A DNA stretch of 27,831 nucleotides from Bacillota bacterium. GTDB taxonomy: Bacteria; Bacillota; Clostridia; Christensenellales; Aristaeellaceae. Position numbers and translations under genes: made by a program. Each line of letters opens with the position of its first letter. The stretch's first letter is position 1. Below the pieces are notes generated by a model. The model was not told the origin of the DNA, made no database searches, and saw nothing but the letters and a program-made list of their open reading frames with translations. The stretch is taken from positions 1 to 27,831 of the forward strand of contig JAEWSC010000070.1 in assembly GCA_023398575.1 (NCBI GenBank). Reading direction: 5' to 3'. Positions 7,350 to 14,666 of the stretch are shown one piece after another.

Positions 7350-9596
7350 TTATTGTCTGTCTCCTAAGGGACTGTCCCTGTACTGGGTAGGGGTAATACC
7401 AAAGGATTCCTTAAATTTGCGGGCAAAATATTGTACGCTGTTATATCCCACCCGCTCGGATATCTGCTGAACAGCAAGATTGGTTTCTTTCAGCAGCCGT
7501 GAAGCCTCTTCCAAACGCCTTTGGTTGATGTACTCCGTAAAATTCTTTCCCACCTGGGTTTTGAATGTACTGCTCAAGTATTGTGGCGTAATCTCCATTA
7601 GATCTGATACTTGGGTCAGGGAGATATCCTGCATATAATGGGCATCCACATATTGAACCGCCTGTAGGACTTTTCCCCCTCCATGCTGCTGCGTTTCCGC
7701 CTGGATGCAGGTGATAGCCTCCTTGCAAAAATGCTGCACGGACAAGCAGACTTCCTTAGGATGCAATAAATGGGCAGCACTCTCCATGGTAATAGATGCA
7801 GGCCAGTTAATAACTTCCGGCATACGCTCCTTCAATACAACAGAAAGGTAGGCCGTCATCTGCAAAGCAGCTTCCCATAAAGCGGACAGCGTGGCATTGT
7901 CTGTCATTATCATCTGGTCGAACCAGTCATGCACCATCTCCTCTACTGTATGCATATCCTCAATCAAAATATTGTTTGCTATGCTTTCCAGCCACCAATA
8001 CTTAAGGCCCGGCATACCCTTTTCCTGCTGCGTCTGCCCTGCTGCATCAACTATGCCCACGTCCTGCCGCGCAGGGGCACAGGCAATAGCCTGCAGCGCC
8101 TTTGCATAGGGGCCGGAAATATCCATCAGGTCACCTACCGTACCACCTATGGCAAGCCGCGCATATGGCCAATGCTGGCTTAGCTGAGCCAGTATCTGTT
8201 GAAAAAAATCTTGTGTAGGCGGTGCTTCACACAGCGGCCGGCTTAGAATACCGCAAAGCCTGTATTTCTCCATTTCCACCGCCAATACCTCATAGCCGTC
8301 CTTGGTTACAAGCGCGCTTCGAATACAGGATTCCAGTTGGTATCGGGCAATCCAACCATCCCATTTGGGGCTGATATCCCCCGACTTCAATTCGGCAACA
8401 AAAACAGTAAACTCCCGTTCCCCGGTATCGAACATGTAATTTTCCAGTATTTCATGCACTTCTTCTCGAGCCATGGGATTGCCCTGCAGCAAATGCTGGA
8501 AAACACTGGCCAGCACGCGGCTGCGTCCGCTGTCCACGCATTGTTCCAACGCCATGCCATATGCGGAGATAGCGGAAACCGCCTGGTTGATGAATACGAT
8601 ATCATTTGGAGATGGAACTACTTCTCTCCCTTTTATTTTTACAAGCTCCATACGGGCAGCATGCGCCAGTTGGGAAATAGGCCGGTAGAAGACGTTGGCT
8701 AATAGATATGAAAAGCCGATACCTAGACCGCTGAGCGCCACAACAATCAAAAGAATCATCCAAAGAAAGCGGTTTGCATCCTGGTCGGCTGACTTGCGTG
8801 AAATGCTTATTACATACTGCCATGGCATGACTTTTGAGGATACTTGCTTGTACATGATTCTGGCATCCCGCGTTTTTTCCTCTCCAATTAGCCATTCACC
8901 AGGCTGAAGCTCCCCCTGATAAGAAGATGCAAGCACAGTGCCATTGTCATCCAGTACAAAACTACCTGCTTCTTCCCACCCATAACGGGCATACTGGTTC
9001 AGCAAATCCCCCCGCAATGTACAGACTACAAAGTTGCGCCCTCTTCTTTGCTGTATGGGTATGCTCTTTCCGATAACAATCTGCACCGTTCTGTCTTCCC
9101 TTGTCAGGACATGAATGCCGTTGATTTGATCGCTGGTAAGGAGCATCCTGATGGGCTCCCAATCCAGTTCAGTACCTTCCGGATAATATCCCCTTTGGGT
9201 CATTACCCTCTTATCGGCACCAAAGTATACGCCTATAATGTCAATGGCGGGGTTTGTGCTGGCGCTGCTTTCCAGGCGCTTGCGAAGTTCCGCCAGCTTT
9301 TGCATTTTTTGCTCTGTGGTGAGCAATAGCGTCACCAGATCATTCATCTCCAGCTCAAGGGCAAAGCGCGTTACTTCACCTTCCAATTGTATCAGCATCG
9401 TATCCATTTGCGTGGCAAGGGCCTGGGCTGTGCTTTCCAGCCTGGCATCCAGTTCCAGATCCATGCGCCGTGAAACAAAAAAATACAATAGGCTGCTAAA
9501 TGCCATAATGGGGATCAGTATAATACAGATAAAGGAGGTGAAATATCGCGCAAACAGACTGCCGCGCGGATTGATATACTTCTCCGGATGCATCAT
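7350..9596 (-). CDS. Membrane-bound AraC-family sensor/transcription regulator
   Basis: Protein of 748 residues. Membrane segments at about 16-41 and 277-301 enclose an extracytoplasmic region of some 235 residues that resembles a dCache/PAS-like sensor. A linker of about 340 residues follows, and the last about 105 residues are an AraC helix-turn-helix pair ('DISLTQVSDLMEITPQYLSSTFK', then 'AVQQISERVGYNSVQYFARKFKESFGITPTQYR'). This one-component architecture is common next to LplB/LplC transporters in Firmicutes. There is no histidine kinase or receiver domain. The start at ATG 9596 has AAGGGG six bases upstream, and a good -10 (9660-9655) lies inside the longer in-frame extension, which argues against the ATG at 9689. 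It probably senses an extracellular carbohydrate and activates the adjacent operon (inference). Confidence 0.88.
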   Translation of the reverse strand: MMHPEKYINPRGSLFARYFTSFICIILIPIMAFSSLLYFFVSRRMDLELDARLESTAQALATQMDTMLIQLEGEVTRFALELEMNDLVTLLLTTEQKMQKLAELRKRLESSASTNPAIDIIGVYFGADKRVMTQRGYYPEGTELDWEPIRMLLTSDQINGIHVLTREDRTVQIVIGKSIPIQQRRGRNFVVCTLRGDLLNQYARYGWEEAGSFVLDDNGTVLASSYQGELQPGEWLIGEEKTRDARIMYKQVSSKVMPWQYVISISRKSADQDANRFLWMILLIVVALSGLGIGFSYLLANVFYRPISQLAHAARMELVKIKGREVVPSPNDIVFINQAVSAISAYGMALEQCVDSGRSRVLASVFQHLLQGNPMAREEVHEILENYMFDTGEREFTVFVAELKSGDISPKWDGWIARYQLESCIRSALVTKDGYEVLAVEMEKYRLCGILSRPLCEAPPTQDFFQQILAQLSQHWPYARLAIGGTVGDLMDISGPYAKALQAIACAPARQDVGIVDAAGQTQQEKGMPGLKYWWLESIANNILIEDMHTVEEMVHDWFDQMIMTDNATLSALWEAALQMTAYLSVVLKERMPEVINWPASITMESAAHLLHPKEVCLSVQHFCKEAITCIQAETQQHGGGKVLQAVQYVDAHYMQDISLTQVSDLMEITPQYLSSTFKTQVGKNFTEYINQRRLEEASRLLKETNLAVQQISERVGYNSVQYFARKFKESFGITPTQYRDSPLGDRQ

Positions 9597-9654
9597 GTTT
9601 ATCCCCTTACTCTCAAGCACAGCATAAAACTCCATGGCGGAGCATCTGCTTGAT

Positions 9655-9663
9655 AGTATACCA
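9655..9663 (-). promoter_or_regulatory. Extended -10 promoter of the AraC-type sensor gene
   Basis: Minus strand TGG-TATACT: an extended -10 (TG at 9663-9662, hexamer 9660-9655) with no clear -35 at the proper distance. The predicted start near 9648 gives a leader of about 50 bases to the ATG at 9596. Confidence 0.5.
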
Positions 9664-9705
9664 TACATTCCGCGAGAACGTAGTATCAAAAGGTAAATGC
9701 CTCAC

Positions 9706-9816
9706 TTAGACCCGGCCCATCTGCTCCTGATGGTATTGGCGTGGTGCTACGCCATATAACTCCCGAAATTTGCGTATGAAATTGTGCCCTGTGCTTTTTG
9801 AGAAGCTAGAGATGCT
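9706..9816 (-). pseudogene. C-terminal remnant of an AraC-family regulator
   Basis: Thirty-six in-frame codons ending in TAA at 9706. The translation contains STGHNFIRKFRELYG and VAPRQYHQEQ, which match the end of the second helix-turn-helix of AraC proteins (pattern '..F.R.F+..fG..P..Y+'). Reading upstream, the frame closes at TGA (9817-9819) and the sequence then runs into the terminator at 9825-9862, so the rest of the gene is missing. It is not a duplicate of the neighbouring regulator's C-terminus, which reads VQYFARKFKESFGITPTQYR. I see it as a decayed relic of another regulator gene. Confidence 0.7.
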
Positions 9817-9824
9817 TCAATTGA

Positions 9825-9862
9825 AAAGCACCCACTCTTCGCTATTGAAGAGTGGGTGCTTT
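9825..9862. terminator. Strong intrinsic terminator
   Basis: Perfect 16-base stem AAAGCACCCACTCTTC (9825-9840) with GAAGAGTGGGTGCTTT (9847-9862), 6-base loop. Plus-strand tail TTGATTTTTA; minus-strand tail TTTTCAATTG. It lies about 40 bases after the small minus-strand gene 9902-10039, which it most likely terminates. It is fused directly to the AraC remnant. Confidence 0.8.
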
Positions 9863-9901
9863 GATTTTTATAGTTGCAACATGCCTGCCCATCAGTAGAT
9901 G

Positions 9902-10039
9902 TCAATTGCTCGTAGGATAACAGCGGCGATATTCAATATCATTATACTCTGCCCAGCTGCTTTCCAAAGCCATCTGACGGTGATGGTCATCAACCAGCAA
10001 AAGTATGAACATCAAAACCAGAAATACAAAGAGCACCAT
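9902..10039 (-). CDS. Small single-pass membrane protein (45 residues)
   Basis: The ATG at 10039 is preceded by AGGAGGAGG, with 8 bases from the second AGGAGG. The protein begins MVLFVFLVLMFILLLV, one membrane helix of about 16 residues, followed by an acidic and polar tail (VDDHHRQMALESSWAEYNDI and so on). The frame is open further upstream to 10153, but that extension has no ribosome site. A terminator follows at 9825-9862, and a TACAAT -10 lies at about 10110 on the minus strand. I do not recognise the family. Strong ribosome site, own terminator and a clear helix make it a credible small gene. Which way it sits in the membrane is unknown. Confidence 0.6.
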   Translation of the reverse strand: MVLFVFLVLMFILLLVDDHHRQMALESSWAEYNDIEYRRCYPTSN

Positions 10040-10137
10040 GGGTATTTCCTCCTCCTGCACGGTCCAATCAGTTCCTGCAAACGCCTTTGTCTGCAAGCAA
10101 ATTGTACCGCAAAATTGGCAAAAAGGAAAGCGTTTTT

Positions 10138-10177
10138 GCAAGTTTTCCTGCATAATATTTCAGGAAATGCAACTTGC
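10138..10177. repeat. Interrupted inverted repeat between divergent genes
   Basis: Outer arms GCAAGTT (10138-10144) and AACTTGC (10171-10177); inner arms TTCCTG (10145-10150) and CAGGAA (10161-10166); 10-base centre CATAATATTT. It sits between the small membrane protein gene and the transglutaminase-like gene and could be an operator. No cognate regulator is evident. Confidence 0.4.
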
Positions 10178-10217
10178 AAATCTCTCTATTCATTGTGAAG
10201 AAAACAACAAAAAAACA

Positions 10218-10226
10218 TGCTATAAT
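10218..10226 (+). promoter_or_regulatory. Extended -10 promoter of the transglutaminase-like gene
   Basis: TGC-TATAAT: a perfect extended -10 (hexamer 10221-10226) without a good -35. The expected start near 10233 gives a very short leader before AGGAGG at 10237-10242. Confidence 0.6.
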
Positions 10227-10251
10227 GCAGGATAACAGGAGGGAAATGCAA

Positions 10252-11334
10252 ATGACGAAAAAACAACTATCTTCAATGATTATTCTGCTTCTTTTACTCA
10301 TGCATCTGCCTTTTGCATATGCTGCCTCTATGCCCTTTGAAACAATGACAAAGCCGCCAGAGGATGCGCCCTGGCAGGCCTTGGGCGATGCATCCGACGT
10401 ATATCTCCTACATAAGAGCGATGATGCCATATCCATCAGAGCCCAGAAAAAAAGCAGCTCCAAGCGTCTCTATTCATGGAAGCGCTTTGCCCTGAGGGTG
10501 GTTAATTATACTCCAGAAGAAACTTGGCAAAAGATACCGCTGCCATTTGCAGACGGTTTTGTTCAGACCAAGCTGACAGTAAAGGCGGGGTTACAAGACA
10601 GGCCTCATCTTCGTGCGTATACCGGCACCGCGAATTTAGGATATGTCTTCCTTGCGGCCTCGGGGAATGTTCCCTTGCTGGCGGAGATTTCAAACGGCGA
10701 AAAACATCACAAGCTGCTATTGCCAAACGATGAACAGTGGCAGCCGCTGCTCTTGACCCTTGGTGCCGGCAAGTATACCCTGTCCGTATATGAAGCTGGG
10801 TTATATGATTGGCCGATTCGTGTGCTGTTTGAAACATCCTTTTATATAGATAAGGTGCCGGATGATACGCAATTATCCCTTCTTTCTTCGCTGCACACAA
10901 ATATGGATGCGAATGCCGCCACCGTGAAACTCGCACAAGAGTTATGCAAAAACGCAGGCAGTGACTTGGAAAAGGTAATGCTTTTGTGGGATTGGTTGAT
11001 GGACCACGCCGCCTATGACAGAACGCTGGCCAGAGGCATACAGTTTAGCGAGATACCAGATGGCGACGCATTCATCCGCGGCGAGCGGGGAATTTGCTGT
11101 GACTATGCCGCGTTCATGGCCGTGGGCCTTCGGGCAGTAGGTGTTCCGGCAAAACATATCTATGGCAAGAATCTGCGGACCGGCAATCAACATGCCTGGA
11201 ACGAAGTATACATGGATGGCAAGTGGCAAATCATTGACGCCACCATGGCACAATCTCGCGGGCCAAAAAAATTCCACACCGAAAGTGCCAAGCACTACGG
11301 TGCGGAAAAGGGTACGTGGGACGGATATCATTGA
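10252..11334 (+). CDS. Secreted transglutaminase-like (papain-fold) protein
   Basis: Protein of 360 residues. A signal peptide is visible: basic MTKK, hydrophobic about 9-22, cleavage likely near AYA|AS (24). Residues about 60-200 form a beta-rich domain of unknown type. The C-terminal part is a Transglut_core domain (PF01841) with the full catalytic triad: Cys282 in RGICCDYAAF, His314 in NQHAWNEVY and Asp329 in WQIIDAT. A second cysteine, 283, sits next to the catalytic one. The start at ATG 10252 is 9 bases after AGGAGG; the ATG at 10246 is too close, and upstream in-frame ATGs lie before the promoter. It is likely active outside the membrane as a peptidase or crosslinker; the substrate is unknown. 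It is convergent with the zinc peptidase gene, 51 bases away. Confidence 0.82.
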   Translation: MTKKQLSSMIILLLLLMHLPFAYAASMPFETMTKPPEDAPWQALGDASDVYLLHKSDDAISIRAQKKSSSKRLYSWKRFALRVVNYTPEETWQKIPLPFADGFVQTKLTVKAGLQDRPHLRAYTGTANLGYVFLAASGNVPLLAEISNGEKHHKLLLPNDEQWQPLLLTLGAGKYTLSVYEAGLYDWPIRVLFETSFYIDKVPDDTQLSLLSSLHTNMDANAATVKLAQELCKNAGSDLEKVMLLWDWLMDHAAYDRTLARGIQFSEIPDGDAFIRGERGICCDYAAFMAVGLRAVGVPAKHIYGKNLRTGNQHAWNEVYMDGKWQIIDATMAQSRGPKKFHTESAKHYGAEKGTWDGYH

Positions 11335-11385
11335 TATTCTTGCGAAAATCACTTTCTGGCTTTTCACAAACTCACCGCTAAATGC

Positions 11386-12078
11386 TTAGTCCCTTCTCCT
11401 GGCCATCGCCAGCAAACGCAGCAGCTGCAGCACAGCGGTGACAGCGGCGGCCACATAGGTCAGCGCGGCAGCATCCAGAACAGCTTTGACCTTGGGTGCT
11501 TCCTCACGGGTTACATAGCCGCCCGTTTCCAGCATGGTCATGGCCCGGCGGGACGCGTTGAATTCCACAGGCAATGTAATTAGGGAAAAGAGTACCGACA
11601 GCGCGAACACGACGATGCCAACAAACATCAGCGGTTTCCAACTGAAGATAAGACCGGCGATGAACAGCGGAAAATATAGTTGGCTGGAAAGGGACACCAC
11701 TGGCACAACGGCATTGCGCAGCTTCATGGGGCCATACTCATCCATCTGCTGCATGGCATGACCGGCTTCATGAGCAGCGATACCCAGCGCGGCCAGACTG
11801 TTGGATTGGTAAACACCTTCCGATAAGCGCAAAACATCTGTTCTAGGATCATAATGGTCGGAGAGTGTGCCCTCCGTCCTCTCCACGCGAACACCGCCAT
11901 TGTTGTTTTCTACTAGAATGTTTCTGGCCACCTCACTGGCTGGCCGGCCGGCGTAGGAACCCACCCTGGAATACTTTTCATACGCGCTTTTTACCTTATA
12001 CTGTGCCCATAAGCCTAGCAGCAAGCCAGGCAGGATATACATCCAGTCATAGATGGAAAAGTAAAACGGAAAATACAT
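11386..12078 (-). CDS. Membrane zinc metallopeptidase (YugP family)
   Basis: Protein of 230 residues, the normal size for the family (PF04298). A first membrane segment at about 11-25 is followed by a globular part with the HEXXH zinc motif HEAGH (103-107) in 'ALGIAAHEAGHAMQQ'. A third ligand is likely the glutamate of 'LPVEFNASRRAMTML'. Further hydrophobic segments lie at about 120-165 and 205-223. The start at ATG 12078 is 7 bases after AGGAGG. The function of the family is poorly known; it is predicted to cleave membrane proteins. Monocistronic, convergent with the transglutaminase-like gene. Confidence 0.88.
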   Translation of the reverse strand: MYFPFYFSIYDWMYILPGLLLGLWAQYKVKSAYEKYSRVGSYAGRPASEVARNILVENNNGGVRVERTEGTLSDHYDPRTDVLRLSEGVYQSNSLAALGIAAHEAGHAMQQMDEYGPMKLRNAVVPVVSLSSQLYFPLFIAGLIFSWKPLMFVGIVVFALSVLFSLITLPVEFNASRRAMTMLETGGYVTREEAPKVKAVLDAAALTYVAAAVTAVLQLLRLLAMARRRD

Positions 12079-12138
12079 GATATAACCTCCTTTACGGCTA
12101 TTGGCCGCATATGGTGGCAGAAAAGCTGATCCACTGTA

Positions 12139-12167
12139 AGCATAACGCAGGTAAACATTTCATGCAA
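12139..12167 (-). promoter_or_regulatory. Candidate promoter of the YugP-type peptidase gene
   Basis: Minus strand TTGCAT (12167-12162), 17-base spacer, TATGCT (12144-12139). Spacing is ideal and both hexamers match at four of six positions. The rest of 12168-12381 holds no feature I can support. Confidence 0.4.
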
Positions 12168-12381
12168 TAGGCTTTGCACAGAATGTCTATCCGCGGACAT
12201 GTTTCCCTCGAATTCAGGTTTCAATCCTCACGTTTGCCGAATACGCAAAACGGTCATAAATGATTTTTCGAAATAATGAAAAGCGGGAACAAAGAACCAT
12301 GCATAAACGTCGTATAAATGAACAACTGGACAAGCAATAGAGGAAAAGCATTTTTCCGACAGCTTTCCCCTCAAAAAGTGC

Positions 12382-12410
12382 TTGCCAATACTTTTGTTAC
12401 TCTATACAAT
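12382..12410 (+). promoter_or_regulatory. Promoter of the peptidoglycan-binding lipoprotein gene
   Basis: TTGCCA (12382-12387), 17-base spacer, TACAAT (12405-12410). The predicted start near 12417 gives a leader of about 50 bases before the ATG at 12469. Confidence 0.65.
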
Positions 12411-12468
12411 GTTGTAAAGGGAGCGAGGGGCGGAATATCACTGCCCCGAGCAAGGAGGGAAGTCTGCC

Positions 12469-14388
12469 ATGACACACGGAAACAAACGCAAAGCGGCATT
12501 GGTAGCGCTGCTTTTGGTTACAGCGCTATTGGTATCCAGCTGCTACATGTCCCCTAGCGATATCACAGACGGATCAGATACGCTGGATGTAGGTAGCGAC
12601 AGCATGCCTTTTGCAACCATGGGAACCACGCCAACGCCTACCCCCTCCCCCACGCCTGAACCCACTTCTGCGGGCGGCCTGCCCCAGCCTACCAACTGGG
12701 AGGACACTTTTTTCACCGATCCGCCGACCCAAACGCAGCCGCCGGTTCAGAACACAAGCCCCACAAATGTGCCCACAAACGCTACAAATCCCCCAAGCAG
12801 CACCCGTAAGCCGACGGCTACACCGCTTGCTCAAAATGACAAAGTGCTCAAAAGCGGGTCCACCGGCGATGCCGTCTGGCAGTTGCAGACAAAGCTGAAG
12901 GAATTGGGATATTATAAGGGCAGCGTGGACGGAGAGTACGGCTCAGGCACCACCAATGCGGTAAAGGCGTTTCAGGATGTAAATGGCCTGAAAGCTGACG
13001 GCGTTGCAGGCGAACAAACCCAGGATAAACTCTACAGCTACTACGCCGTTCCAAAACCTGCTGACTATGCAACCACCGCGCCAAACAACAATAGTGGCAG
13101 CAATAACAATAATAATCGTCCTACAAGCACCCCCAGAGCGACAGCCACCCCAAACTTGTCCAAGGCTAGATATTTAAAAGTTGGCATGTCCGGCAGTGAT
13201 GTCAAGCAGGTGCAAAGCCGCCTGATCGCTTTGGGTTACCTTTCCGGTTCAGCTGATAGCTCTTACGGTGGTGCTACAGAATATGCGGTAATTGCCTTCC
13301 AGAAAAAGTCAGGCGAATGGGATGACGGTATTGCCGGCCCCAATACACAGACAAAACTGTTTGCATCCAACGCACCCAAGGCCAGCGGCGTTGCCTCTTC
13401 CATAGGCACCTCCCTAAAGGAGGGTATGAACGGCAGTGAAGTGCGCGCCTTGCAAAAACGCCTGAAGGATTTGGGCTATCTAAGTGGAACCATCGATGGT
13501 GATTTTGGCACAGGCACAAAGAACGCGGTCACGGCTTTCCAGAAAAATGCCGGCATTAACGCAGACGGCATTGCCGGCACAGCCACGTTGAACAAGCTTT
13601 ATGCCAGCGACGCTCCCACCTCCAGCGGCACTCCCAGTAACCCCAGCACAGGCGGAACCCCCACAGCCACGCCTCCGCCCAGCAATTCGAAATACACAAC
13701 TTTGCGTGAAGGCGACAAGAACGATGATGTAAAACGCCTGCAGCAAAGATTAAAGGACTTGGGCTATTATAATGGGGTTGTAGATGGTCAGTATGGCTCC
13801 GGAACCGTTACGGCGGTCCAGTCCTTTCAGTCCATGAACAGTCTGACCGTTGACGGTATCGCTGGTCCTACCACGCAGCAACGACTGTATGGTGACAGTT
13901 CCAGCGCGAACAAAGTTCCAGGTTCTTTAAAGCAGTTTGACGAGAGCACCGATGTGCGGGACATGCAATATGCACTGTACGAACTGGGTTATTTCCAAGA
14001 TTCCATCAATGGTTTATATGGTGACAGCACCGTTAACTCAGTGAAGGAATTTCAAATGATTAACGGTTTGGTGGTTGACGGGGTGGCAGGTAATGCCACC
14101 CTGAATCTCCTGTTCTCCATTCAAGCAAAACCTGCAAGCGCATCCAGCGGCGTATACGAAACACTGCAAAAAGGCAGTGAGGGCGACAGTGTTATCACAC
14201 TGCAGGCCACGCTTATGGATTTAGGATATTTGATGGACGCCCCCACGGGCATTTTTGACGATGCGACATTTGAGGGTTTAAAAACCTTTCAGCAATATAA
14301 TGGCCTGACCGTTGATGGGATCGCCGGATCTACCACCCTGGAAAAGCTCTACAGTGATCAGGCAGTGCAAAACCCATTGCGCCCATAA
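12469..14388 (+). CDS. Lipoprotein with six peptidoglycan-binding repeats
   Basis: Protein of 639 residues. A type II signal peptide ends in a lipobox, LLVSSC, with the lipidated cysteine at 25. A Thr/Pro-rich linker follows (about 50-120, TPTPTPSPTPEPTS and similar). Six PG_binding_1 (PF01471) repeats start near residues 125, 234, 315, 411, 486 and 565. Each has the pattern 'L..G..G.dV..LQ..L..LGYl.g..dG.yG..T..AV..FQ...gl..DGiaG..T...L'. Repeats 1-4 are joined by Ser/Asn/Thr/Pro-rich spacers; repeats 5 and 6 diverge most. There is no hydrolase or other catalytic domain, so it is probably a surface anchor or scaffold holding the membrane to the cell wall. The start at ATG 12469 follows AAGGAGG with a 10-base spacer. 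The next gene downstream has its own leader, and a terminator lies between. Confidence 0.9.
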   Translation: MTHGNKRKAALVALLLVTALLVSSCYMSPSDITDGSDTLDVGSDSMPFATMGTTPTPTPSPTPEPTSAGGLPQPTNWEDTFFTDPPTQTQPPVQNTSPTNVPTNATNPPSSTRKPTATPLAQNDKVLKSGSTGDAVWQLQTKLKELGYYKGSVDGEYGSGTTNAVKAFQDVNGLKADGVAGEQTQDKLYSYYAVPKPADYATTAPNNNSGSNNNNNRPTSTPRATATPNLSKARYLKVGMSGSDVKQVQSRLIALGYLSGSADSSYGGATEYAVIAFQKKSGEWDDGIAGPNTQTKLFASNAPKASGVASSIGTSLKEGMNGSEVRALQKRLKDLGYLSGTIDGDFGTGTKNAVTAFQKNAGINADGIAGTATLNKLYASDAPTSSGTPSNPSTGGTPTATPPPSNSKYTTLREGDKNDDVKRLQQRLKDLGYYNGVVDGQYGSGTVTAVQSFQSMNSLTVDGIAGPTTQQRLYGDSSSANKVPGSLKQFDESTDVRDMQYALYELGYFQDSINGLYGDSTVNSVKEFQMINGLVVDGVAGNATLNLLFSIQAKPASASSGVYETLQKGSEGDSVITLQATLMDLGYLMDAPTGIFDDATFEGLKTFQQYNGLTVDGIAGSTTLEKLYSDQAVQNPLRP

Positions 14389-14406
14389 CAAATTATTGCA
14401 ATCATC

Positions 14407-14439
14407 CCTCCTTGAACCATATGTTCGAGGAGGTTTTTT
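14407..14439 (+). terminator. Terminator of the peptidoglycan-binding lipoprotein gene
   Basis: Stem CCTCCTTGAAC (14407-14417) with GTTCGAGGAGG (14423-14433), one G-T wobble, 5-base loop, followed by six T (14434-14439). It lies 18 bases after the stop codon. Between it and the next gene (14440-14666) the only signal seen is CATATAAT at 14519-14526, a possible -10 with no convincing -35. Confidence 0.85.
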
Positions 14440-14666
14440 ATTATTATGAATCCAGCTTCACGCTCTTCACAAATAGTTCAATGCTTCATCATTGAGAAAA
14501 ACACATAGATTCAGTGAGCATATAATGAAATGGCTCCATGGTATGTCAGTTGGCATTCATTGGTGCATTATTCCAGGTTAAAACGATGCACAGCTTATCC
14601 TATATCCAAATATGCTCAGGCCAATCTAAGTCAAAAGGTAAGCCTGTTGCAAACGGAGAGATGTAT

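Noticed and set aside
14502..14526. Sporulation sigma-E or sigma-K promoter before the collagen-like gene
   Set aside because: CATATAAT fits a sigma-E-like -10, but the possible -35 is at the wrong distance; kept only as a possible -10.
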